Shown here piece after piece: positions 47,424 to 57,145 of a DNA stretch of 64,000 bases. Source of the stretch: Chlorella sorokiniana. Taxonomy: Eukaryota; Chlorophyta; Trebouxiophyceae; Chlorellales; Chlorellaceae. The DNA lies in contig CP084611.1 in assembly GCA_025917655.1 (NCBI GenBank), positions 4,030,001 to 4,094,000 on the forward strand, given 5' to 3'. Position numbers and translations under genes: made by a program. How positions within the stretch are numbered: the stretch's first letter is position 1; every line of letters begins with the position of its first letter. Below the pieces are notes generated by a model. That model was not told the DNA's origin. It worked only from the letters and a program-made list of their open reading frames with translations, and did not search any database.

Positions 47424-50226
47424 TCACGGGTCCTCTTTGCCCTCCTGCACCACCTCGGCTGCTGCCGCAACCGCAGCGGATGCCGCATCACCAGCTGCGG
47501 TGACCACCTCGTCCGGCAGCGGCTTGCGGAAGCTCAGGGTCTTGGTGCTGCTTCCAACGAGCTGCGGCGAGAGAACGGAACAACAAGATGTCAGAGCAGG
47601 TCTAACGCACACAGCTGACACAACGTAGCAGCCGTGGCATACGCAGCATCCATATGCGAGCAGCCAGCTTTGCACTGCCACCTCACCTTCATGCCGCACT
47701 CGAGGCCAGCCTCCTGCAGGGAGGGCAGTGCCAGGGGCGCAGCGCCAGACGGCGAACTGAACAGGTGCTTCCAAACCGCGAGTGCAGCTCGCATGCACAG
47801 TAAAGCGCCCGCCAGCCAAGACACACTAGCAGCATCCCCCGGCCCCCCCTCCCCCCGCACACACCACCACAACAACGGCCAGCATGCGCACCTGGAAGAG
47901 CGGGCCCAGCGGGGTGTTGATGTAGTTCACGTAGTATGGCTCGTTGAAGTCGGAGAAGTTACCCAGCGTCTTGTCGTACGCCTCGCGGTCACCAACCTGC
48001 GCCGAGTCGGTGAGCACGACGAGGCCGCCGGGCTTCACCACGCGCGCCATCTCGCGAATCGCGCGCTTGCGCACTTCCAGGGGCAGCTCGTGGAACAGGT
48101 AGATGCTGCAGCGCAAGGACAAGGCGCGCAGGAGGGGAGCATGGATGACTGTCCAGCACACAGGCATCGCACACCTTGCCCGGGATCATTGCCAGGCCCA
48201 AAACCCTGCTACCGCTGCCACCGCTGCCTTCGGGCAACACACCAGTACACGATGTCCATGCTCTCGTCCTCGACGCCCATCAGGTTCTCCGCCGCCGTCT
48301 GAATGAAGCTGACCCCGGTGCCATCCACGCCGCCCAGCTGTGCGTCGGGCGCGCAGGCGCTTCCAGTAGCGCATGTTGTCGCGCGCCTGCTGCAGGTAGA
48401 AGGGCGACAGGTCGCTGACGGTGAGGCGCAGGGAGGGGTGGTTGTCCTTGAGGAAGGTGGCGAAGCGGCCCGTCCCCGCCGCCACCTCCAGCGCCTGCAC
48501 GCAAGTATGCAGAGGGGCGCAGGTTGTCAGGGCTCGAGCTGCCAAAGGCTCGGTCCTGCGACGGCAGCTGCCAATCGCTGACGAGGCATATATCGCCCTG
48601 CCGCCTCCCACCCACCGCTCCCGCCTCGCGGCACCTGCCCCACCTGCAGCTGCGAGGCATCCCTGCCCCGCAGGAAGTCGGCGATGGGGACCAGCGTGCT
48701 GCGCTGCATCGCGTCCTGCGTGGAAGAGAAGGCAGGGCGCGGTGCTCAGCTTGGGCCTGCCAGCATCGGCCTCTCGTGGCCTGCCCAGCAACGGAGTCGG
48801 CAGCCCAGCCCCAGCCTGGCTGCCCACCTGCCGCCCCACAAACAGCGTCTCGGTGGACGTCTCGTACACGTCTGCCGAGCGGCTGGACAGCCAGCCGTCG
48901 GTCTGGTAGTGGAAGGTGGACTGGTCGTAGTACTCTGGCAGCTGGGGCGCACGCAGCCACACGTTGTCGGGCACGCCCGCGTCCCTGCAGCGGCAGGGCA
49001 AGGCGGGGCGGGTCGGACACTGAAATGGCCCACCGCAAGCCACCTCAGCAGCTTGGGGTGGGCAGCCGCCCAGATGCCTTCACGTGCCTGGCTGCAGCAC
49101 ACCCGCACCAGCAGCGCCCCCTGCCCACCTGCGCCGCAGGGTGTCCACCGCCTCCCGCATGAACGCGGCGCCCTTGCGCAGCACATACAGCGGGTTGAAC
49201 TGGCGGTGCTGCAGGGTGGCCATGTCGTACGGCAGCACGTACCGCCCCTCCTTGATCAGCTGGTAGTCCTGCCAGTACATCAGCATGGCCTGCGGCGCAA
49301 CGAGAGGGAAGGCAGTGCAACCCCGGGTCATGCACGACCTCTGTGGCCTGGAGAGGCGCCAGCTGCAGGCGAGCACCGCGGGGGAGCAAGCTGCCCACCT
49401 CGGTGAAGGGGCCCGCCCAGCCGCGGCTGATCAGCTCCTCGAGCGCGACACCGCGACCGACTGGGTGGCGGAGCCCAGCGCCTGCCGGGCCGCCACCACA
49501 GACACCAGCCCCGTGAACATGAAGAAGCCGGTGCGGGTGAGGTGGTAGCCCCTGGCAGGCAACAAGAAGGGCAAGTAATTCAGCTCCATGTTGAAGTTGA
49601 GTACCTGACCAACACATGACAGGATCGAGACTGGTCAGGTCATGGACGTCCGTGATTCCTCGTCTTCTCACCAGTAGCGAGCCGCCTCGCTGCTGCCCAG
49701 CACGCCGGCCGAGCTGACAGCAGCGGTGAGGGTGTCAGTGAAGGCACGCAGACGTTCCTGCGCCGGCTCAGACTCGTTGGACACGCCCTCCAGCCAGCGT
49801 TGGGGGTAGAAGGTGCGCCACATGTCCACAGACCAGTGCTGCAAGAGGGTTCAAAAGCACAGACCCGCGCAAGTCAAGCAGGGCTCCCCATGTTACACAC
49901 AATCCCAGAGCCGGCCGCAGATAGCGCCTTGCCACCCAACCACTGTGCTCCGAGCGCACCAGCTGGAAGCGCTTCCGGTCGTCCTCGCCAGGAGTCGCCG
50001 GCGCCCCTGGTTCGCTGGCAACCTTTGGACCGTTTTCGCTGTTGCTGTTGCTGGTGTGCAAGCGTTCATCCTTCTCAGTCACAAGCTGCTCCAGCATGGC
50101 ACGAGCCGGCTGGGCGGAGCGTGAGGCCACATTGCGGTGCACTCCAGCCTGAGCTGAGCGAGCCCGGCGGATGGTCGCAGGCAGCACACGTGTGCCGCGC
50201 ACAATAGAATGGAGCCTCATCTGCAT
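47424..50226 (-). CDS. SAM-dependent class I methyltransferase (UbiE-like)
   Basis: Start MQMRLHSIVRGTRVLPATIRRARS is Arg/Ser-rich and looks like an organelle transit peptide; PKVASEPGAPATPGEDDRKR follows. An N-terminal helical region follows (WSVDMWRTFYPQRWLEGVSN, then GYHLTRTGFFMFTGLVSVVAARQALG and AMLMYWQDYQLIKEGRYVLP). The catalytic domain reads ALEVAAGTGRFATFLKDNHP (SAM motif I, E-x-AAGTGRF), LTVSDLSPFYLQQARDN, SIYLFHELPLEVRKRAIREM, and VVKPGGLVVLTDSAQVGDR (motif III region). FSDFNEPYYVNYINTPLGPLF and GLECGMKLVGSSTKTLSFRK follow, with an Ala-rich tail. It is a COG2226-type enzyme. Algal and plant relatives act on quinones or are uncharacterised plastid enzymes; the substrate here is unknown. 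A one-base break near 49450 separates the helical parts. At least nine exons. Confidence 0.85.
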
Positions 50227-50725
50227 GGGAGAAAATCCGATGATATATGAGTGCCCACAGCCTCTTTCGCAGGAGGATACCCTCCAAGGCAGGGCTGGAA
50301 GCAGCAGCGGCGGTGGTGGTGTCAGCGACGGCTGTGCCACAAAACCGCCAGTCACAGCCAGTCAGGAGCCGCGCGCCGCCTTGCACTGCTTTATATTATC
50401 GCTCGTAGACAAGCCCGCTAGCAGCCGGGCGAGCACAGGCCTACCTCTCCAAGGCGACAAGTCGGCAACTGCATAAGACGCCCAACCCTGCAGTTAACTG
50501 TGCTCGTTGTGTGATAGAATGCTAGAATTGGCTGATTTGGCCCAAGTTTTGCAGGAAGGCATGGGCCTCTCTGACTTGGCGCTCCGCTCCCAGCAGGCGT
50601 CTTCCCCCTACACACCCCAACCGAATTTCAGCCTGTCGGAGTCGTCAGTAAAAGAGCACCTACAATCGGCAAAACGACGGTTGAGTTCAACAGAAGAGTA
50701 CAGATGAACGCTCAGTCCGGCAGGG
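50227..50725. other. Intergenic, no supported gene
   Basis: Between the methyltransferase start and the stop of the stress-protein gene, both on the minus strand. A short plus-strand frame (50507-50707) has no domain. It should include the methyltransferase promoter and the stress-protein 3' UTR. Confidence 0.45.
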
Positions 50726-53403
50726 CTATCCCAAGCCTCCGAGCCGCGCTGCCGCCAGCTGCTGCTGCAGGTCTTGGATCATGCGCTGCGCCGCTGCCAG
50801 CTCCTCATCCTTCTTCTCCAGCTCCCTCTGCAGCTGCACCACCAAGCCCGCTTGCAAGCCGCCCCCGCTGGCTGCCGCCGCATCTGGGCCCGTGGTGCCG
50901 ATGGTGGGGGTGACGAGGGTCGGCGCCGTGTGCCGCACCCTCCCCCTTCCTGCGGCAAGCAACTCGCAGGGGGCCTGATGAGAGTGCAGCTGGAAGATGA
51001 AAACGCTACGCCGGTACGGAAGTGAGCGCCGCCGCGCCCGCTTTCCCACAGGCTTGCTGCAGCGCCCACCCTGTGATCGAGTCCACGGACGAGGCCAGCC
51101 AGCCCGGGGGCGATGTGGGGCTGGTGCCCAGCGCCTCCTCATCCGCCGTGTCCCGCCCATCGTCAATGCCCATGTGGGCGGAGGGCACCACCAGGCAGGG
51201 GCAGGGCGCGTGGTCAATGAGGTGGCTGCTCACGCTCCCGCCGCTGCAGCAGGGCAGCAGGGGCCAAGGAGGGTGCCATTCATGAGGCGGGCTGCCCGGT
51301 GCAGCTTGCACCCCCAACACGAGGGGCACCCAAGCACCACAACCTGCAGCCTTCACCTCAGCTTCTTGCGGATCTTGCCGCCGCTGCGGGTGCTGATGAC
51401 CAGCAGCTCGATGTCCTCGCTCTCGCAGAAGGAGGTGAGCGCGCTGCGCGGGTCGCCCTGCGCCAACGCATGCCGCTTGGCAGGGACACGAGTCGGCCTG
51501 GCGTAGAATGGCGAGCAGGAACCCTCCATGCAGGCCCTTGGCTCTTATGTCTGTGAACCCCTCCCCCTTCACATCATGCCACCCTTCTGCCCTTGCACCT
51601 AGGCCCCTGCTACTCGGCCGCTCCCGACCCCTCCCCCCACCCCCAAAAACAGTACACTACATCCTTCCCTCCTCCACCGCCGTCTCGCCCTGCACCTGCC
51701 ACCCTGTCCAGACCACACCTGCAGCACCACGTTGAGGTGGACCTTGGGGAAGGCGGCCAGCAGGTCGGCGCCGAAGTCGATGCTGTTGTCACGCGTCACC
51801 TCGCCCATCGTGTCGCCCCGCTGCAGCGTCATCGCCCGCACCAGCTTCATGGTCTGGTGCACGACCTGCGGGCGCGCAGGGGGTGAGCCGTCGGCGGGCT
51901 GCGCTTCGCCAGCAAGGCGCAGCGGCCAACCAACTGGCTGGGCAACCAGGCCGAACAGGGCGGCTGGGCACACAGCTGCGGCGCGAGCCTCCACGCCAGG
52001 CGCGGGGCCCCGCAGCGATGCGGGCAGGCGGGGGCGCACCGGGTTCTTGTCGGGGAAGGAGTGGACGATGTAGATCTCGTCGTTGGGGCTCAGAACCTTG
52101 TCCCGCGCGTACTGCAGCAGGCCCCTCCCCACCGCGAAGCTGGTGTAGGCGATGGCCACGCGCCGCCCCGTCATGTATGCTGTGAGGGGGGCACGTGGGC
52201 GATACGCGCCTGCACAGCCAGAGGGGCAGGATGGGCGCGAGATGAGCGCAGCCTCCTCGGTCCACCGCAGCAAAGGCTGGCTCGCCGGCCTGCCAGGTGG
52301 GGCGGGTGTGGCGGGCGGGCAGCGCACCCCAGCTGGATGTCGGGCGGCGGCGAGGTGCTGCCCGCCGTGGGGCTCGTGGCGCCGCCGCCCGCCGACGATA
52401 TCTTCATGCCGCGCTTGGCCACCGCGGAGCGGCGGATGATCAGGAAGGGGCAGCTCACGTTGGCCTTCACCCACTCGCTCACTGCAGGCATCACAGGGGT
52501 GGCACCGCGTAATGCACCGCTGCCGTGGGGATGTACACCGCTGCTGTGGGAGCGCCAGGGGGCGCGGGGATCCAGAGGGCAGCGTGGCAGTGGCTGCGAG
52601 GCTGTCGACTAAGGATGAGGAGGAGGCCAGGGCAGAGGCGCTGGAGGCTGCCCGAGAGGTGGCGAGCAAGGGGTATCCTATACTCGCGGCGGGGCAGCGG
52701 CAGCCCCTGCAGGCACGCCCCGGCCTCGCGCACCCGACGTGAGCTGCAGGCCCGTGGAGGGCCAGTGCTCCCCCACCACCAGGATGTCGATCGCGTTGCG
52801 CTCCAGGAAGCCCTGGATGGACGACTTGACGCCGCCCTCCAGGCGCACCACCTCAGCAGGGTAGTGCAGCAGCGCGGTGTCCAGGTCGGGCACCAGGGGT
52901 CCGCCCACCTTCCAACGCTCGCCCTCGTCGTCCTTGCCTGCCTGCACCGCCGCCAGAGGCGCGGCAAGCGGGCGGGAGCCAGCAGCGCGGGTGGTGTTGC
53001 TGCGGCGCTGCAGCGGCGTGTGGTGACGGCAGTGACGGACAGGGGGCCGTGCACGGCCTCACCTTGATGATGAACAGTTTGTCGTTGGGGTCCAGCATGG
53101 TGCAGCCATCCTTCTCCACGCGACGCAGTATGTACTGCTTCAGGTACACCCAGGCGAAGAAGGCGGACGCATGGCCCCATGTGTGCACCACCAGCGCAAT
53201 CCTGCGCTCCGGCCCAGAGGCTTCTGGTGACTCTGGCCTGCACTCGTCATGGTGCAGGGGTCCCCGTGGTCATGGCGCATGCGAATCAACCGGCTGTCAG
53301 CTGGAAGGGCACAAGCGGCACCGCTGCCAGCGCCTGCTGCCGCCCCTGTGAACCGCAAGCCCGTGCCCCGGCATTGCAGCGGTTTCAAGACCCGCATCAT
53401 CAC
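50726..53403 (-). CDS. Tandem universal stress protein (two USP domains) with C-terminal coiled coil
   Basis: Two UspA-type nucleotide-binding folds in one chain. Domain 1: ERRIALVVHTWGHASAFFAWVYL, ILRRVEKDGCTMLDPNDKLFIIK, GVKSSIQGFLERNAIDILVVGEH, then ECVKANVSCPFLIIRRSAV. Domain 2: GRRVAIAYTSFAVGRGLLQYARD, LSPNDEIYIVHSFPDKN, VHQTMKLVRAMTLQ, DFGADLLAAFPKVHLNVVLQ, SALTSFCESEDIELLVISTRSGG, and GGSVSSHLIDHAPCPCLVVP, which carries the G-S signature of ATP-binding USPs. The last exon is a helix, VVQLQRELEKKDEELAAAQRMIQDLQQQLAAARLG, a clear coiled coil. The start (MMMRVLKPLQCRG at 53403) joins the first domain only if one base is added in a CCCC run near 53250, so the N-terminus is provisional. The stress link is known for the family; the specific role is unknown. 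Confidence 0.82.
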
Positions 53404-53940
53404 AACCCGTGGATGTAAGCCAGCGTAAGTTCTCGTGCCGCAAATAATGAATATTTACCTCTGTTGGTCTTGCGTGGCCATGCTGCTCGCTTATATCGGT
53501 CTTCTATAGTTGTTCGAAGGCTACGATTAGCGTTGCTGCTGCCCTTGACCGCTTTCTGTCAACGCTTGTTGCCGGGGCTCCTGCAAACCGTTGCACCCTG
53601 TTGAACCCAAGAGCCAAAAAGACAAAGTCAACTCAACTGCATGTTTATTTGGGTTGCCAGCCGTCACGAAGGATGTTTCCAACGTCCTCCATCGGCGTGT
53701 ACTGCTGTGCTCAAAGTGTACTGCTGTCATAAAGGAAGTGCTTTTTGCGTTCCCTCCAATGCAGGAGTATTACTCGGTTTCGTTGCTGCGTTCTCCTCCC
53801 TCCGGAACTTGCCATGGTGCGGCCCGCTTTGCAGCCTTTGGTGCTGTGCCACGGCCGTCTGCAGAGTCTGCAGCTGCTGACAAACTTGCGACACTTTCGC
53901 AAGCCCCAATTGGTTGAACATCCCGCCATCTTCAGCACAG
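53404..53940. other. Gap; may hold the first exon of the next gene
   Basis: A divergent region between the stress-protein gene and the phosphopantetheinyl transferase gene. The transferase's N-terminal exon is not identified and may lie here. A plus-strand frame at 53591-53917 is in the same phase as the transferase but ends in TGA, so an intron would be needed. Confidence 0.35.
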
Positions 53941-55433
53941 CGGGCTGCAGCGCATCCCCCTGCTTACAATTGACGGGCAGCGAGGCCAGAAATCCGCTTT
54001 ATGGCGGGCGGCAGCGTCACAGCAGCTTGTGGGTTACGAGACTGCCGTGGCAAAAGCAGCAGCCGATCCCGCCACCCAGCCTCTGGCGGCGTCGGCGCGC
54101 GATATTCGCCCTGGAGAAGTCCATGTCTGGTGGCTTGACCTTACTCAGGTGTGTTAGTCTTGCACTTCTGTCTTTTGAGCAGGTATGGTTGTAAGGTTGT
54201 CTGGCGAGCACTCAGCCGGTATGCGCTCATGTAACGCTGTCCTGCGGTGTGCAGGGTGCGAGCGAGGTGGACCTTCAGCAATGCAGCGAGCTGCTCACAG
54301 AGGAGGAGATGCAGGATTGCTGTGCCTCAGAGGACGCAGCTGTGCGGCGGGAGCGCGTGCTGGCCCGCGCTCTGGTGAGATCAGTGCTGGCTGGCTACCT
54401 TCCCAGCGGGACGCCCCCGCAGCCTCCTCTTCGAGAAGAACATGCACGGCAAGCCGCGCCTGCTGTGGCCAGCCTCCACACCTTCTGGACACATGCTGCG
54501 CTTCAACCTCACCCATACCTCCACCCTCATTGGCTTGGCTGTGTCAGGTGGGGGCCGGCATGAGCTTTGCTGTTCCTTGTACATTTTGACTGGCGCTGTT
54601 GTTCAATGGCTGTGGCTCATTGCAGCCGCCGTGCACAGGACCTCTTGCACTCGCTGCGTCTGCATCCGCAGTAGACGGATTGTTGGGGCTGGATGTCGAG
54701 TGCACCGGCCGGCGCACGAAGCGCGACCCTATGCGCCTGGCACGCCGCCGCTTCTCGCCATCCGAGGTCGCCGCCCTTGAGGGTGCGTGCTGCGCACATT
54801 GCAGGGCGCAACCCTGATCGTCGCAGTGCGTGTTGACTGCTTGCATGGCTGCCGCTTATGCAGCTTACGCAGAAGGATGTCACATGCTGGTGCTGACCCT
54901 GGCTGTGATGCGCGCTGCTTGCAGCCTGCTCCGATGAGGCGAGCCGTGCCACCCGCTTCCTCCAGCTCTGGACACTCAAGGAGGCGTACGTCAAAGCTGT
55001 CGGCCGCGGCATCAGCGCGCCTCCAGGCCTGCGCAGCTTTGGTTTCAGGCTGGAAAGTTGGGAGCAGGAGAATGCGGACCACAACAGCCAGGATACGTCT
55101 GCCATCGCCAGCACCATTCACTTTGAGACAGCGCACCCCGATGGGCAGGCTTGGGAGTTTGCGCTGCTGCAGCCGGCCCCTGGTCACATAGCAGCAGTCT
55201 GTTTGGAGCGGACCTTGAGCAGCGGCAACAGCGGCACCAGTTCAGACGCAGCAGCACCAAGAAAGCGCCTGCATGTCCGCCACTTTACTGTGAGCGCGCT
55301 TGACGGAAACGCCGCCTGCGCTTTGCCCCCCAGTTGCTGGCCCTGGGACAATATCCGTAACTGCTCTTGCAGGCGTCACGTTTACAACATTGCACATATT
55401 GCGATGTTGACAGGCAAACACAGCCAGAGATAG
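53941..55433 (+). CDS. 4'-Phosphopantetheinyl transferase (Sfp/AASDHPPT type)
   Basis: Transfers the phosphopantetheine arm of CoA to acyl or peptidyl carrier proteins. N-terminal part: QLVGYETAVAKAAADPATQPL and GEVHVWWLDLTQ (family start block), GASEVDLQQCSELLTEEEM, AVRRERVLARALVRSVLAGYLP, then LLFEKNMHGKPRLLWPAS and LRFNLTHTSTLIGLAVS, which is the FNLSH-type motif. Next GLLGLDVECTGRR (GxDxE motif, Mg2+ and CoA site), RRRFSPSEVAALEG, and FLQLWTLKEAYVKAVGRGIS (WTxKEAxxKxxG motif). All three catalytic motifs are present in order. The C-terminal extension after FALLQPAPGHIAAVCLE is Ser/Gly-rich with no motif. The start codon is not identified; the 5' coordinate is where the supported frame opens. 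A one-base break at a C run near 54415. Confidence 0.88.
55382..55386 (-). terminator. Candidate polyadenylation signal (TGTAA) inside neighbour's coding end
   Basis: The first TGTAA on the minus strand past the carrier stop lies within the last codons of the convergent transferase gene. If used, the two transcripts overlap. Confidence 0.35.
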
Positions 55434-55494
55434 GTTTTGTGTGTGATAGAGGCAGAACGCGAGCGGACGTTGATGAGCACCACTCATGGGGATT

Positions 55495-56854
55495 CTACAA
55501 TGTCTGTGCTGCTGCTAGCCGGGGTGCTGCTCTGCGCCGTTCTGCTCTCCATGCTGGCTCTTGCCGCTTCCCGGCACGCACAAGCGCAGGGTACAGCTCT
55601 TCGTAAAGAGTCCACAGCAGGGCTGTCTGCAGCGTGCGCTTTACAACCCTCGGAGCCGCCCCCGACAGCAGGCCCCGCATGCCCTGCTGCTCCAAGATCT
55701 GCCTGAAGATGCCGTGGGTGGTCTGCGGCGCAGCTGCCGCGGCTGCCGAGGCGCCCGCAGCCGCCAGATTCAGCTGCATGCGTGTGCGGATGACATCTGC
55801 CGGCTGCGTCAGCACAGTGGCTGCCACAGCTGCCACCGTCCCAGACACAAAGTTTATGCCCACGCTGGGCATCTCCGTGGCCTTCAGCTTGTCCTGCAAA
55901 CACGCATGGGTGGCAGGATGTGGCGGTGCCTGCACAGGCCACCAAGATGCGCGCAGCAGCCGGGCGCCGGCCAGCCGGCCTGCACCAGCCTGGCATGCTC
56001 GAGTGCCGCTGGGCCCCGCAGCCCCACCTGCAGGCGCGTGTAGAACATGTAGTAGAGGGCGGAGAAGGGGGCCTGGCTGAGGGCGGTGGGGCCCAGGCCC
56101 CTATACATGCCGCGCAGGCCCTCCGCGCGCCAGATGGAGGAGAGGGCGTGCAGGGTGCCGCGGTAGGCATGCGCCCCCGCCCCCGAGTACTCCATGCGCG
56201 TCTTCACGATGGTGAAGGGGCAGGCCGCCACCGCGGCCAGCGTGCGGGACAGGCCGCCGACGACCAGGGCGCCCAGCAGGCCGACGCTGGCGCCGCCGTC
56301 TGGCTGCCGCGTCTCGAACAGCGGCTTGATGGTCTCCAGGAAGAAGAAGTGCATGCCAGCGCCCAGACCCAGTCTAATCACGGTGGGCTGCGTGCCCCTC
56401 CACAGCGTGCGCACGCCGCCCTGGGCAGAGCCAAGGGCAGGGGCAGCCCGTCAGCAGGAGCGCGGCAGTGCAGTGGCCGGCTGCATGGAACGCAACAGCG
56501 GCTCGCCGGCCAGCTCCGCCGCACCTCAGACAGGATGGTCTGCATGGTGTGCATCGTGCTGCGCACGATGCCGTGCGCCATGTCGGCCTGCATGCGCGTG
56601 CGGACGACATCCAGCGGCTGCACACAGGCCGACACCAGCGCCCCCGACAGCGAGCCAGACACCACGGAGGCCGCCTTGCTCTTGGGCTTCCTGACGGGCG
56701 GCGCCCGCTGGGGGGCAGCGCCCCTGCTGGCATACCCCTCAGCGGGAGTGTGGGCTGACAATGCCGATGCCGTGCCTCCCGCTGTTGGCGACCACAACTG
56801 GCAGCGCACCGCCGCTTCCGCTGCCTCTAACCTGGCAACTGACCGTAAGCTCAA
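55495..56854 (-). CDS. Mitochondrial carrier, SLC25A38/Hem25-type glycine transporter
   Basis: Imports glycine into mitochondria for heme synthesis in yeast and animals (known for SLC25A38/Hem25); green algae make heme from glutamate, so the role here may differ. Three exons, 56525-56854, 56028-56420 and 55495-55893, splice in phase to 373 residues with no break. Each carrier repeat shows its signature: QPLDVVRTRMQ, CPFTIVKTRMEY and QPADVIRTRMQ (PxD/FxxxKxRxQ). The blocks LWRGTQPTVIRLGLGAGMHF, GMYRGLGPTALSQAPFSALYYMFY and GLLSGAAPRVVKRTLQTALLWTLYEEL are typical of the SLC25A38 group. The second repeat has Phe where Asp is usual (PFTIVK), as in that group. An Ala-rich N-terminal extension (MSLRSVARLEAAEAAVRC) precedes the first helix. 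The stop lies 62 bases from the stop of the convergent transferase gene. Confidence 0.9.
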
Positions 56855-57145
56855 GGCAAATGCGCCGTCAAGAAGCCGCTTTATGGCACGATTGTCGTGT
56901 AATTGGAAGTCCCTTGCAACTGTAGTCGTCTCTGCTTGCTGCGAGGATTCAGAGCGGGGGAAAAAACCAACGGCAAGGTTCCTACAAGGTAGTAAGCACT
57001 TTTATTGACGTTGCATGGTGATAGAATACATATAGAAGCCCCAATTGCCATCACTTCGTTTGCCTGCTGTGCTGTGCAAGGTTGCCATGCTCCCCTGCCC
57101 TTTCAAGCGCCTTCAGCCGCTCTGAAAAATCCTTGACAATCAACA

